Positions 39,191-50,600 of a stretch of 64,000 nt of DNA are shown here, piece after piece. The translations under genes and the position numbers were made by a program. This stretch comes from Eremophila alpestris peregrina (taxonomy: Eukaryota > Chordata > Aves > Passeriformes > Alaudidae), in the NCBI GenBank assembly GCA_009792885.1, contig WMCF01000015.1, positions 16,804,813 through 16,868,812 on the forward strand. The letters are read 5' to 3'. Under the pieces are notes generated by a model. That model did not search any database. It was not told where the DNA came from and saw only the letters and a program-made list of their open reading frames with translations. Positions within the stretch are counted from its first letter, which is position 1, and every line of letters begins with the position of its first letter.

Positions 39191-40170
39191 GTAGGAGCCC
39201 CGCGCCTCCCTCCCCGCCCTGCCCTGCCCTTGCCCCGCCGTGCCCTGAGGCGGCCGTGCCTTCCCTTCCCGTGCGTTGCCTTGCCCGCCCGCAGGGAGAG
39301 CCTGGCGGAGTGCGCGGCGCGGGAGACGCTGGAGGAGGCGGCGCTGCGGCTGCGCCACGTGCGGTTCGCGTCGGCCGTGAACGCGGTGTGCGCGTCCCAG
39401 CGCTACCACTATGTCACCGTGCTCATGAAGGGCGAGGCCGAGCCGGGCGCCGAGCCGCGCAACCAGGAGCCCGACAAGAACGAGGGTGAGTAACGATCTA
39501 GCTCCAGGTGCCACGGGCAGGGACACCTCCCGCTAGATCAGGTGGCTCCGTGCTCCATCCAGCCTGGCCTTGAACACTCCCAGGGATGGGGCATCCACAG
39601 CTTCTCTAGGAAACAAAAAAGCTGCTCTGGCAGAATGAGTCTGTATGCAACAGAAAACTTGTCTTTGTATTGGTAGTTTCTGTATGATCCATCTAGACCT
39701 GCCGAGGAAGAATTGTTGTATCACAGAAACAAATAATATCCTGAGTTGGAAGGGACACCCAAGCATCATTAAATCCCATTCCTGGCCCTGCACGGGGCAA
39801 CCCCAGCAATCCCACCTTGTGCCTGAGAAGGTTGTCCAAACACTTCTTGAGCTCTGTCAGGCTGCCCTATGGAGCCTATTCCAGTGCCCTACCACCTTTT
39901 CCTAACATCCAGCTACAGCCTCCTCTGCTATAGCTTCATGCAGTTTCCTTGGGTCCTGTCTTAGCTCCATACTCTGATTTTTCTTACTTTTTTTTTTCTT
40001 TTGTTTTTTTCTTTTTTCCTACAGGCTGGGAATGGGTCAAATGGGATGAATTTCCTCCAGCAGACCAACTCTTCTGGGCCTTACGCTGTTTAAGAGAGCA
40101 AGGTTACAATCCCTTTACAGAAGAGCTCGATCATCTAAAGGGATACACGGGAAGCCACCAACTGGAGTAA
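39036..40170 (+). CDS. NUDT15: Nudix hydrolase 15, nucleotide triphosphate diphosphatase (3 exons)
   Basis: Cytosolic enzyme that hydrolyses dGTP-type and thioguanine nucleoside triphosphates to monophosphates and limits their entry into DNA. Coding exons: 39036-39190, 39295-39485, 40025-40170; total 492 nt, 163 aa (human 164). The Nudix box is Gly47 to Leu69 (GGHLEF, then the Glu53 position, then RETLEEAAL at 61-69); Ala68 stands where many Nudix proteins have Gly, as in human NUDT15. Arg136 aligns with human Arg139, the thiopurine-intolerance site. Ala134 aligns with human Gly137 in the substrate pocket. Residues 100-112 differ from human by a two-residue deletion. The ATG at 39036 has G at -3 and +4 and gives the family length, although the frame is open for 75 codons further upstream. 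Exons 1-2 are extremely GC rich; exon 3 is not. Confidence 0.96.
39295..39485 (+). CDS. NUDT15: NUDT15 coding exon 2
   Basis: Completes Gly52 and encodes residues 53-115, carrying the catalytic helix ESLAECAARETLEEAAL with the metal-binding Glu residues. It ends DKNE plus one base; donor GTGAGT at 39486. Codon third positions are almost all G or C. Confidence 0.95.
39494..39611 (-). mobile_element. CR1 remnant abutting the NUDT15 exon-2 donor
   Basis: On the minus strand this is the CR1 3' end: GATCTAGCTCC near 39494, then CGGGCAGGGACACCTCCC near 39513, and the GCCTTGAACACTCCCAGGG and GGGGCATCCACAGCTTCTC blocks. The terminal repeat is missing. The match begins about 8 bases after the donor GT. 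Confidence 0.85.
39719..39962 (-). mobile_element. Second CR1 fragment in NUDT15 intron 2
   Basis: A different CR1 subfamily, also in minus orientation. Blocks recognised are GAGTTGGAAGGGACACCCA near 39743, CCTGGCCCTGCACGGGGCAA near 39781, GAGAAGGTTGTCCAAACACTT near 39826, and TAGCTTCATGCAGTTTCCTTG near 39930. With the preceding copy it makes up about two thirds of the 539-bp intron. Confidence 0.88.
40025..40170 (+). CDS. NUDT15: NUDT15 coding exon 3 (last)
   Basis: Completes Gly116 and encodes WEWVKWDEFPPADQLFW through to YTGSHQLE, then TAA. The acceptor follows a T-rich tract ending CCTACAG. It carries the FWALRC pocket helix. Confidence 0.96.
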
Positions 40171-41310
40171 AAACAATTGTATGTTATGTAACAAACTAAA
40201 GGACAGACCTGCTTTTTTGGTGTAATAGAAAAAAAGATATAAAGTGCTCAAGCCCTGCCCATGTGAAAATATTATCTTTCCCAAAGAACAACATGCTAAC
40301 TTTCCCATATTTCACACAACAAGTTGTCTCTCATTACAGACCCATTTCTAGGTTTAGTAGTTAAAAATTAATGTTTGCTTTTACAGAAAACTCAGTGTTT
40401 TATCTAATTATTCTTTATACTGGTGAACAGCCATTTGGAAGTCAGCACTAGCCAGGGAACCTTACTCAACTTAAAAGCAGTTACAGCAAAACTTACTGAT
40501 TTAAACCTGCTTTCATGAAATTATTGGACCAATTTTAAAACTTAGCTTTGTCTCTTAGCTTCAGTTACGAAGCTACTGTCATAACAAAAGTTACATTTAA
40601 TAGACAATGTCATTTTTTCCTGCAGACTACAGTATACACTTGAAAATCAAAAGTGTATTTTAGTTGGAAAATATTGACTTATTGCAGGGAATGTAAATAC
40701 CTGACCCAGCTGTTCTCATAACAGAGTTCTGTTTAGAGCCTCAGTTACACTGAATTTATCTGCAGAAATGTCTCAGATCTCTGCAATTGATCTGAATTTA
40801 TTACTGAACTCTTGGAATGGAGAGGTACCTACTTTACTAAGCTGACACAAATCTCATTCATAGGTGTAGCTCCATGGCAAAAATCATACTTTGTGGCTAA
40901 AAAGAGTTGTCAGTATTCAACAGCACAGATGGGTGTAATTCTATATGGCTGGCTATTGAGATTTGGTAAAATTGTAAATTCTCAGTTTGACTGATTAAAT
41001 TACTGAATTGTTAGCGAATGAAATTACAGTACCCAACAGTTTGGGTACTGTACAAACCAAGGAGTTTGTATTTTTAATTTTTCTAGAATCTGTAACCAAT
41101 TTTGATTCTTTTCCAGCTGTGGTCACTAAGATATCAGCAATTAATTTTAGGATAGAACTTCTAAAGAAATTACTAATTGGCTAATTATTTTTCTTGTCAG
41201 GGTTCTTTTATAGCACACCTCTTGTCTATTTCCTTTACATATACTCATTGTGCAAAAATGTTGTAAGATATCCTTAATTTCTTTTAAATAAAACACAAGC
41301 ACAATACTGA
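40171..41310 (+). other. NUDT15: Probable NUDT15 3' UTR
   Basis: AT-rich sequence after the stop. A Pumilio-type word TGTAAATA is at 40692-40699. A canonical AATAAA is at 41287-41292 and an earlier ATTAAA at 40994-40999. Further AATAAA words at 41869-41874 and 42944-42949 (the latter followed by GT-rich sequence) could give longer forms. The true end cannot be decided from sequence. Confidence 0.5.
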
Positions 41311-43915
41311 GAGATTAAAATCACCTGAAATTATGAATTGACTTCTCAGTTCTTAAATGAAATCAGCTTGAGGGGGTTAAAGGTCTTCCTTACTTTGTAC
41401 ATACATTTTTTTAAATGGAGATGGCTCTTCTTGCTGAGAAACAAAGTGATGAGGCATAAGGATGCTACTGCCCCTGGCAATCCTTCTGTTTAGAGTTTGA
41501 AGTATTAATTATGTACAACTTCTCTTAGGACAGACACCCATTTTCCGAAGAAAAGAAATAAGTAACATTACACAGCAGTCTTGAAACAGGAAATATCAGC
41601 AAAAATTCCTTTGCTACTCTACCTTTGTAAAAAGCTTATTCTATTCAAAAGTGGAGATTTGCTTCCTGAAAGCAACCTTATATACACTGAAAATTATTCC
41701 GTTCAGCTGTCAACAAAGAAGCTGTAGGAAGAGTTGACAGATGTCTTGCCCATCTGTCACAAAGAATAATGAAGAAAAAAATGACATCATTTAGTACAAT
41801 TTTAAATTTTAGAAAACATCTAGGTCCTGATGAGAGGACCGGGACCACTGTAAAATGGTCTGTTATGCAATAAATACTTTCTTGGCATATTTTATTAATG
41901 GCAGTATTCATTTTATCTCTTGTAAATACACAAGTAGACACTGAAATGAGAACACAAACAGTATCTCCATATGTTAGCATTTCTGTATCCTTTCTAAATG
42001 GACCGATTAACAGACTACAGTGCATTACTGCAACCAGCTGTCAGCTATCCCCAACTTAAATAACTTCGTCTGTATGTATCACACATTTATATTTCCCACC
42101 CCTCCAGAAAATGTGGTTCTCAGGTGATTTTAGCTGCCAAGACTCAGTCTTTTCAACTAAGTCTTTACTGTGATTTTTGGTACTTTTGCTAAATAGGAAT
42201 ATTTATTATGTACATATCTAAGCCACTGAGTAACAGAACACTGTTACCATATCATGGTTCACTAAACTGCTTGTAACAGACAGAATTCACCTAAAGTGGC
42301 ATTATAGTTAGCCAGCATTGAGAAACATACTCCTGAACTGTACATAGTTTGGAGCACTAATGCAAGGAAACTGATTAGGATGCATCTAATACCCAGAGTT
42401 TGATTTTATGCTGTTGCATTACCTACTTCTTAGATGTAATACATTGGTCCCATTTAATCCTTTAATAGAGTAACTAGCAACCCAGAAAAAGAAGTGGTCA
42501 TTGCTTCAGTTCCCTGTTATGTCTGGAAAGGAGTCACCCACCTCCACAATATTTCAGTTGGTGAATTACATGATACAGCCATAGAAGAGTTTTGGGTAGA
42601 CTGTAACACTACACTTCTCATGAGTATGAATGATTTAATTTTGTATTTTGTTTCAAGAATGTCCCTGTAAGTTAGATGGTGAACTGTGTCTGTGTGATGT
42701 GTTAAGAGAGGAGCATTTAGAAAAAAATACCAATCCCATTATACAAAGCATTAAGAAACTCAATTTTGCAATATTGTGTATGATTCTGATCACACACGTT
42801 TTAAGACAAAAACTCATGTGAGCTAGAAAAGGTGTAGGGAAGGTTAACTAGGATGACTGAGATAGGGCACATGTGTTGAGATTAATGTGAATTAAAGAGG
42901 TAAGACATTGGAAATAAGCACCCAAGAGGAAAACGTGATACTGAATAAAGGTTACAGTATGTATGTATATGAATAACTTGAGACTGTGAAAGAGGTGACA
43001 GTTTCTTAACTCTGAAAATACTTCTTAAAGGAACAGCTGAGACAAAACCAAATTCCCCATTTCTCTGAAAACAAAATCCACTGCCCCATATTGTGATTGA
43101 ATGTGACTGAAGTCCTTCTCCTTTCTACATCCTTATGGGATTTGTACATGCTGGTCACAGGTGGCAGCATTACTGGCAGCAGTGTTTGAAAGATTACTTG
43201 AGCAAAGGAGAAATTACCTGATGCATCAGATACTTCCTGTGAGGAATCTACAAAATGGAAAAGGGAAGAGAATTGTGATCTCTGCTGCAGGAAGCCATAC
43301 TGCAGGACAGAAAGCTGTAACTGCCAGGAGCAACAGTTCACATGAGTTGAAGTTTTATCAGAAGGTTACGTAAGAGAAAAGCAGCTGTCATAAAATGACT
43401 CCTTAAGCAAAACAGAGTGAGGAAAGGAAAGCCAAGGGAAGTGCCTTTGGAAAGACAAAATAACATTGCAGCTGATGCAGGAAATGCAACTGCCAAAGTA
43501 AACAAGTTAGCAGGTTCAAAGAACTTAAAAATTATAGATGACAAAAGCAAAACAATCCTTGAGCACTTCGATCTAAAAGGAGCTAGACCTGCAGCATGCC
43601 CCAAAGGGTGCCACCTCCAGGGTCCCAGGACACTTAACCAAGTATTTGGGACAGCCTTGTGGGTGGGCACTCACTGCCTCAGGGTCTGCCCAGCTTTGTG
43701 TGTACCTGGAAGGGCTCACCTGAAAAGGAAGGACAAGCTTTCCACTTCTGACTCCTCAGCTGCTTCTAATGCTGACTGGGCATTTTGCATAGGGGAAAAT
43801 GGAGTAGAAACTTCTGAAACTCAATCAGAATTCAACCACACACTGGGATAAAATGTGCTGAGTATTGAAGTTACATGGCAACTCATCTAAGATTCAAGTT
43901 TGGAAAACTGAAGTT
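41311..43915. other. NUDT15-MED4 convergent spacer
   Basis: No recognised gene or transposon. The longest open frame, 144 codons on the plus strand at 43417-43851, is Lys-rich at first, shows no motif I know, and ends just before the MED4 poly(A) region. Confidence 0.5.
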
Positions 43916-43929
43916 AGATCAAAGCTGAG

Positions 43930-43984
43930 TTTATTTATGACAAATCATTCATTATATATTACAATAATTACAAACTCTTTTATT
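43930..43984 (-). terminator. MED4: MED4 polyadenylation signals
   Basis: AATAAA hexamers on the minus strand at 43979-43984 and 43930-43935, about 525-580 bases past the stop. The 3' UTR then runs from 44508 to about 43915-43960. An AT palindrome at 44202-44228 and a Pumilio word TGTAAATA (minus strand, 44222-44229) lie inside it. Confidence 0.6.
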
Positions 43985-44508
43985 ACACCTTATTGCCATA
44001 TTTTTGTTCTTGATACACTGATGATCAAGAACACGGATTTAGGCAGTAACAAAAAAAAGATACTAAAATTACAAACTTCATGTTTCATTTCTGTGGCATA
44101 GAAAAGGCTATCATCAAAAGAGTGAAGTTACTAACAAACATACAAGGGGATTCCCCTTACACCTTTTTTTCCCAGGAACTTATGCCATCTAATGTATAGT
44201 AAATACATATATATAAATATATATTTACACATCTCTTGCAAACATACATTTACACAATCACTGAAAATCTGGTATCTCCCCCCTGGCAGACAGCTCCCAG
44301 ACATTCCTCCCAGCTCCCACAACATCCAATAGGAAAAAAACAAGTCTATAGTCCATGGTTTTAAATTAGTCACCCTATTTCTGAGCCAGCTGTTATCTCC
44401 TCCCTACACAGGGCTGCTGGTGTAACAAAAGGATATTGCAGTTTGTGACAAACAGCATCTAACCTACCTTCACCACAGGAAAGGTCTAGTAGGGATACCC
44501 CCTGGTAC

Positions 44509-44681
44509 CTAGTCTGAGTCACTGCTGCTGCTTGAGGAGTCTGTTGACATAACTTCTACATCATCTTCATTTTCTTTATTGTGTCCTGGAGGCTCCAGCA
44601 TGAAGTCATTACTATGATTAGGAGGTAGCATGTTCATTGACATATCACTTGACTGCCAAGGATACTGAGGAGCAAGCACAT
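44509..44681 (-). CDS. MED4: MED4 coding exon 7 (last)
   Basis: Completes Asp210 and encodes residues 211-266: VLAPQYPWQSSDMSMNMLPP, then the PPGHNKENEDD segment, ending in the acidic Ser-rich tail and TAG. Confidence 0.96.
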
Positions 44682-47600
44682 CTGGAAAAAAAGAGGCATG
44701 ATGAAGAAAACTTTCAGTTTCGTATGTTGACAAATTCAAGTAAGACAGCTCAACCAGAACTTCAATTTAAAATCAAATCTTGAAATCCTTTTGGACAGAT
44801 TAAACCCTCCAGTAACAGCTGGAAAACATCTCATGATGGAGCAATTCTGAAATTGTAAAAGTCTGCTCTGCCAGAGAGGCCCATTTATGTAGGTGGCTCT
44901 TGATAACTCATATACTCAATAGAGATTTTCATCTTCAAAGCACAGTTTGAACTGATTTAGCATTCACAACTACTGGGAGTAATAAAATTATCATGGTCTG
45001 TCAGTATGCAAAAATAGATTAAAATATTAGATTTTAAAAAAAAATCATGTGGACCATAAAAATTCAGAGAAAAAGGCTTTATTCAATGATGTCTGAAAAG
45101 CCTTTATCTGAAGGAGCTCAGAATGGAAGCCAGTGTTTTACATTGTTTGGCCATGCCCCAATGCTAGAACCAGTCTGCTATTAAACCAGGCTGAATGTGT
45201 TTGCTGAGCAGCCTCTAAGTTTGGAGGCTACCAAGCAGTCCAGCAACTCATCTGCATGTTCACTAAGAACTCAGTAGCTGGACATCTCTGCAGGAGTCTC
45301 CAAAAGGACTAGATCCCATAATCAGCATTCGCAGGATATGTCACCACACACCAGCAGATTCAGCATCCCTACACAAAATGCTCAAGCAGCTTCAACTTTC
45401 TTGTAAATCAATGTTTCCCTCTTACCTTGACAGTCTAGTTATGTGAGGAGCCCAAGATTCAATTAAGAATTTTACTGGAGGAGTTTAAATCCACATTTTG
45501 CAGCTTCTCAAGGAAAATTCCTAAAATTCCTGAAAATTCCTTTCAGTTCTAATAGAGCCAGCACTCAAAAGTAAATGGATCAAGTCTGCATCCTCTAAGG
45601 CAAAGGAGCCACTCAGAACTGGCTCTACCAAAACACACACAAGTAAATGCTTGAACTCCATTAGGAAGCCACAACCTTAACATTTCCTCTGACCATATTT
45701 CAAAAGAACAGAAAAGATGCGTGGGCCAATCCTCAGCATTTCCTTGGTGGGATGCTATGGACAGATGTCAGGTCCCACTCCCATTCAGCTCACTGACCCA
45801 CTTTATCCAAGGCCAGAGGTTTACAAAGTGAGATGATGCAGAATTTCAAGTCACTTCCCAAGAGCTGACAACAGGATTGGACAGATGATCGGAGACACAA
45901 AATCCAAATTTACTGTTTCTCCAGTGGAGTTGGAGGGATTTTTTTAACAAATTCAGCTTGATTTTTGAAAGCAAGCTTTCCATAATGCCTGATATTGGCT
46001 TAACAGATATGTAAGAACTGTTCCAGATCTCCTATCAAGCCAAACTAAGACTTTTTCCACCATTTAGTCTAACCATAGTTGATCAATGCTGCACAGGTAC
46101 AGAGCAACTGAACTCTTGATTCAATTACTGTAATTTACTGTTAAATTCAATGTTTGCATGAAGGAATGAATCCCACTGAAATCAATGGAAGTGCCCATTT
46201 CACACAGCAATTAAGGGACTAAAGCTTGATTCCTACACTCAGTGTACTATCTCAGCAGTTGTCCCCTGCCATGTCTTTTAAATCCAGAACTTCTAAGCAC
46301 AGACTCAAAGAAAGGTAGGAAATGGCAAGAAACCACCTTTGTTCTAAATACAGATTTCACAATTCCATGCTTTGTCATCACTACTGAGCAAAAGCTGCTC
46401 TGAAAGTGCTTCTTTTTAATATGTCTGGAAATCACTTATTTATTTAAAATATATGAAGGTAACTGAGTTTTGTTTATATTGACTTAGCTGTAATGTCTAC
46501 AGTTGAGCATGAAATAAAAAAAAATATGCAGTTTCTAATTACCTTTCTTTACTAGGTCTTCACTGCTAGGGAAGCCCATTAACCACAATTTTCATTGCTT
46601 TACCTCTGATTTGCCTTTGCTAAGGGAAATGTATAACTGCTGTGAATCTATAAGCAATAAAGCAAAACAAAACAGAACTGTGTTTCACTTACCTGGCAGT
46701 CTGCCTGCTGCAAGTGCATCCCCTGGTAAGTGCCCATTGACTCCATTGGTGGATGGGTTGTTCATCTGACCCAAGAGACCACTTCTCATTTCCAGATCAG
46801 TAGGATATGGCCTACGTGGGTCCCCTTTAAGAAAAAAAAGAAAGTTTTGAAATACTTAACAACTGTCTTGCAGACATTACCTTTAGCTTCAGAGCCTAAT
46901 TTAATGACCAAAAAAACCCATACTTTTGTTGCTTGGATGAGCAACAAGCATCACGCTTGTTTTATTAAAATCCAAGTTTGTCTTTCACTTAGACTTTCTT
47001 TGTTCATTCAAACTTGGCTGAAAAAGCATTTTAAAAAAACCCTTAACAGCCCAAAACAACTAAAATTAAAAAAACCCATCCTGTTTAAAAGATACTTTTG
47101 CTCTCTTTGCTATTTCACAGCTAAACAGCAAGGACAGAAATTGGATCAAACACATTTTCACTTTGGACAAAGAGGGTAGTACCCAAAATTGAAACGTCAC
47201 AGTGAAAGTTCTGCTTCTGACTCCACTTTCACCAACATTCTCGGAAAGAATATTGTAAGGGGCAAGAGGGAACACAACCAAACACATAAAAAAGCCTTTA
47301 GCACACTTGGCTTTGACTTACAATCAGGGTAAACATTCAGGGGAAAAAGGCAAACAGGAGAACAGAGGAGGCCAGTCTGTTAATGAAAGACAGTTTCATA
47401 ACTGTTTGGAGATGCATGTGAAGTCCACAGGACTTTGGATACCCATTTTTGTTGAAATATTGATGTAACAGCTGAAAACAATATTATTTTAATGAACCCC
47501 AGTGGTTATTGCTGTAAGAAAGCATTGTAAGACCAGATATTAACCATGATTTATTATTAAAAAAAAAAAATCTACTGTCATAAACACAATAGTTACCTGG

Positions 47601-50600
47601 TACCCATGTCAGAGGGGCACAAACAGCATTGCTAGCACTGATCCTGTGGGCATATTTAATTATTTCTTCAGAGGAAATGGCACCTGGAAGAACGGAAAAA
47701 AACGTTGCTGCATTCTCCAAAAATTGCATCATTTAATAATTTCAGAATATTGGCCACCAATATCTAAAAGACTGGGAATGTGATTTTGCCAAACATTTAG
47801 AGCCTGGTTCAAATGCAATGACTGTTTAGAATATTCTCAGACTATGCAAAGATGAGCTTTGCAGTGAACTGATTTTACACACACAAGTGCAAAACACCTT
47901 CAATAACAATGGTTCTCCAACCTCACAAAAAACACAGTCTCTTAAACAAGTGTACTTGACAAGCACAAAAAAAAAAAAGTTTCTGAAACTTCAGCTCTTG
48001 ATTTATTATAGAATTTTCTGTAGCAAAGAAGGTTTTTTGTTTGTTTAGTAATTACAGACTGTACCCAAATGAGTCTTTCCAAATATGTGCCTGTACTAGA
48101 TTAATAGAAACTTTATTAAATTGCTTGATTTTCAAGGTGAAAGACGCATAACAAAATGATAAAAGACACTGTAAAAAAAAAAAAAAACCTGAAAAAGATG
48201 CCTTCCCCCACATCCACCCCCCCCCAAAAAAAAAAAAGTTACTTTACCTTGTTAAGTGCCACAGAATGGCAGGAATTGCTACAATTACAATCTAGTATCA
48301 CCAGCTACTCAGTCTTTCAAACACAGTGCATATACACAGAAACATTCTCTTCCGTCACAAACCTCCTGAGGCAATTTGGTAAGGCACTTAGGTAATCAGA
48401 TATACTATTATCAGTCCAAGAAGACTGCTGAGACACTTTCATATTAAAATATGTTTGCCACCAAAAAAAAAAAAAAATCAATCCTGCCATTATTCTGAGG
48501 AAATGGTTACAGTTTCATAATGAAATGGAAACTTGTTTACACACAAAAGCATCTGAAATCTCTGATAGCAGAATTAAAAAAATAAAAAAGTCCCAATTTG
48601 AGCTCACTAACAACTTTCTTTAGATGTGTACTTACGTAGTATCTACAATCATGGATACTCACCTTTTCGTGCTTTTTCAATTGATTTCAGTTTTTCCTTT
48701 GCTTGATAAACAGCTGTTGCCTAGTTGTAAAAAATAAAAAACCCACGAAGTAAACCAAATCTTCAATGCATCTCTAATTTATAAACATCTACATAAAGTC
48801 AGCTGTGAATAAACCCTTCCATTTAATTGCATTTTAAATGAAAAACTTCCGTGCACATTTTCAAAATACACAGAAATAAAGTAGGTTTAGAAGAAAATTA
48901 GCATTACAAAAAAAAAAAAAAACAAGGAACTTAATACCATGATAACTAAACAGTGTTTGATTACTGAGAAAAAACCCAAACCACTAAGCTGTTATGAAGC
49001 TTTAAATATTTAAATCTTCTCAAACTAACACAACACCACTTTGCCCAGAACCACCTTTTCTATTAGAAGATGCTCAAAAGCAAACACATCATTATGAACT
49101 TACCAGAATGTGCTCTGCTTCCTTTAGCTGTTTCTGCAGCTGCTGAATATCATTATCCCGCTTTTCTACTACCTTTTCTAAAAGCTGCATTTCATGATGG
49201 ATTTTTCCCTGATCAACTGCCAACTTCATTAGCTCTTGAAACTCTCCATCTCTCTGAATCAGCAGTTCCAGGATCTATTGAACAACAGTTTTGCAGAACT
49301 TTTAATCTGGCTAGAGTAACAACACACCCTCAGTCATGCTACAAAGAAGAGCAAATGGCATCCACAGGAGTATTTTTGTTTGAATGAAAAATGAAACAAA
49401 ACTTCTTCCTGTTTGCAGAAACAGCCTATGAAGCACATAAAAAATGAATAAACAACAAGAGAACCAATAATGCCTTTGTAGCAGGGCCAAAGCTTGAATC
49501 ACAACTATTAGCTAGAATATAGGCTAGGACAAAGGGAGAAAGAACAAACAAAAGAATGGGAAAAAAAGTAGAAGTAAAGCATTATGCTTACCCAAAGAAA
49601 CATAATTCAGAAAGTCAGCTTACCTGGCTTTCCTCTCCTGGTTGTGGAAGCTTTTGGTTTCTTGAAATTGCCAAAATTTCAATTAGTTCCCTGAAAACAG
49701 AACTCAGTTTGCAAAATTTTCGAAGGCATTATCACATCAGTCATCCCAAAGTTACCAGAGTACTGGTATTGATACAAAAGTATTCATGGGCCTGAGTGTT
49801 TTATATTTTATAGTACAGTGTGGGCAGGGACTTTTCAACCAAGAAAGCACTTTTTTTTCTTTGTTATTTGAGCTCATGAAGCCCTCATGTAACTGAATTC
49901 AAGGAATGTGCTAAGTTCCTGTCAAACCATAAAAGACATAAGCAGAAGCTGAGAGAAGAAATAGCATAATGAAGTACACTCATACCCTTCTTCTACTACC
50001 TTTGGTTGTTGCAAGAGGGTCTTCACTATTTTACTTCTCTACTTTTCTCTATTTTTTCCCCAATATACATGCAGTTTAGAGCAATTAAGTCTACACTTTC
50101 AAATACCTAGAGTCTGATATGGAACTACTTTTACAAGTATTTCCACAGTGGTGTATTAGCTGCACACACAAAGCACACAAAAATATTTAAAAACCATGGT
50201 AATATTCTGGTGCTAGGCTAGAAGTGCTTCTCAAACAGACCTCTTGATGACTCTTCCAGATATCCAGATACTCTGCCACTGTTCTGAAAAGCCAGCAAGA
50301 ACCTCTAGGTACCACAATGCAAAAAGGCATTTTCTGTAAATTCAGCAAAGCTATTTGGCTCCTTAGGCTATGAATGGCAGTTCAACCCTATGAATGAGTA
50401 ACTGTCTATCTGGAGACACTGTCTTTGGAAGTACTGATTCTTTGCTTGGTCCAGTGTAAGCAGCTCAGGGGGGTGTGTGAGTAATACAGCAGTGGGGCCA
50501 GAAAGGTATAAAAAAAAACCCAGTAAAGCTCTAATCTTTGTCTATGTCTCTTGGTCACTCCTGAACACTACTATGATTTTAAACAAATAGAGAATAAAAA

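Larger units (their letters stand above)
38800..39500 (+). promoter_or_regulatory. NUDT15: NUDT15 CpG-island promoter
   Basis: CpG-dense DNA spans the upstream region, exon 1, intron 1 and exon 2. An inverted CCAAT box (ATTGG, 38968-38972) lies 64-68 bp before the ATG. It is fused to a GGCGGG GC box at 38971-38976 and followed by repeated CCCGCCCG words at 38981-39001. There is no TATA box. This layout fits an NF-Y/SP1-type housekeeping promoter, with the start probably close to 39000. Confidence 0.7.

Noticed and set aside
38788..39493. Open frames of 233 and 174 codons overlapping NUDT15 exons 1-2
   Set aside because: They read through intron 1 in wrong frames and show only low-complexity Arg/Pro/Ala sequence.
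46730..47179. 149-codon plus-strand frame
   Set aside because: It is antisense to MED4 exon 6 and runs on into intron; no motif.
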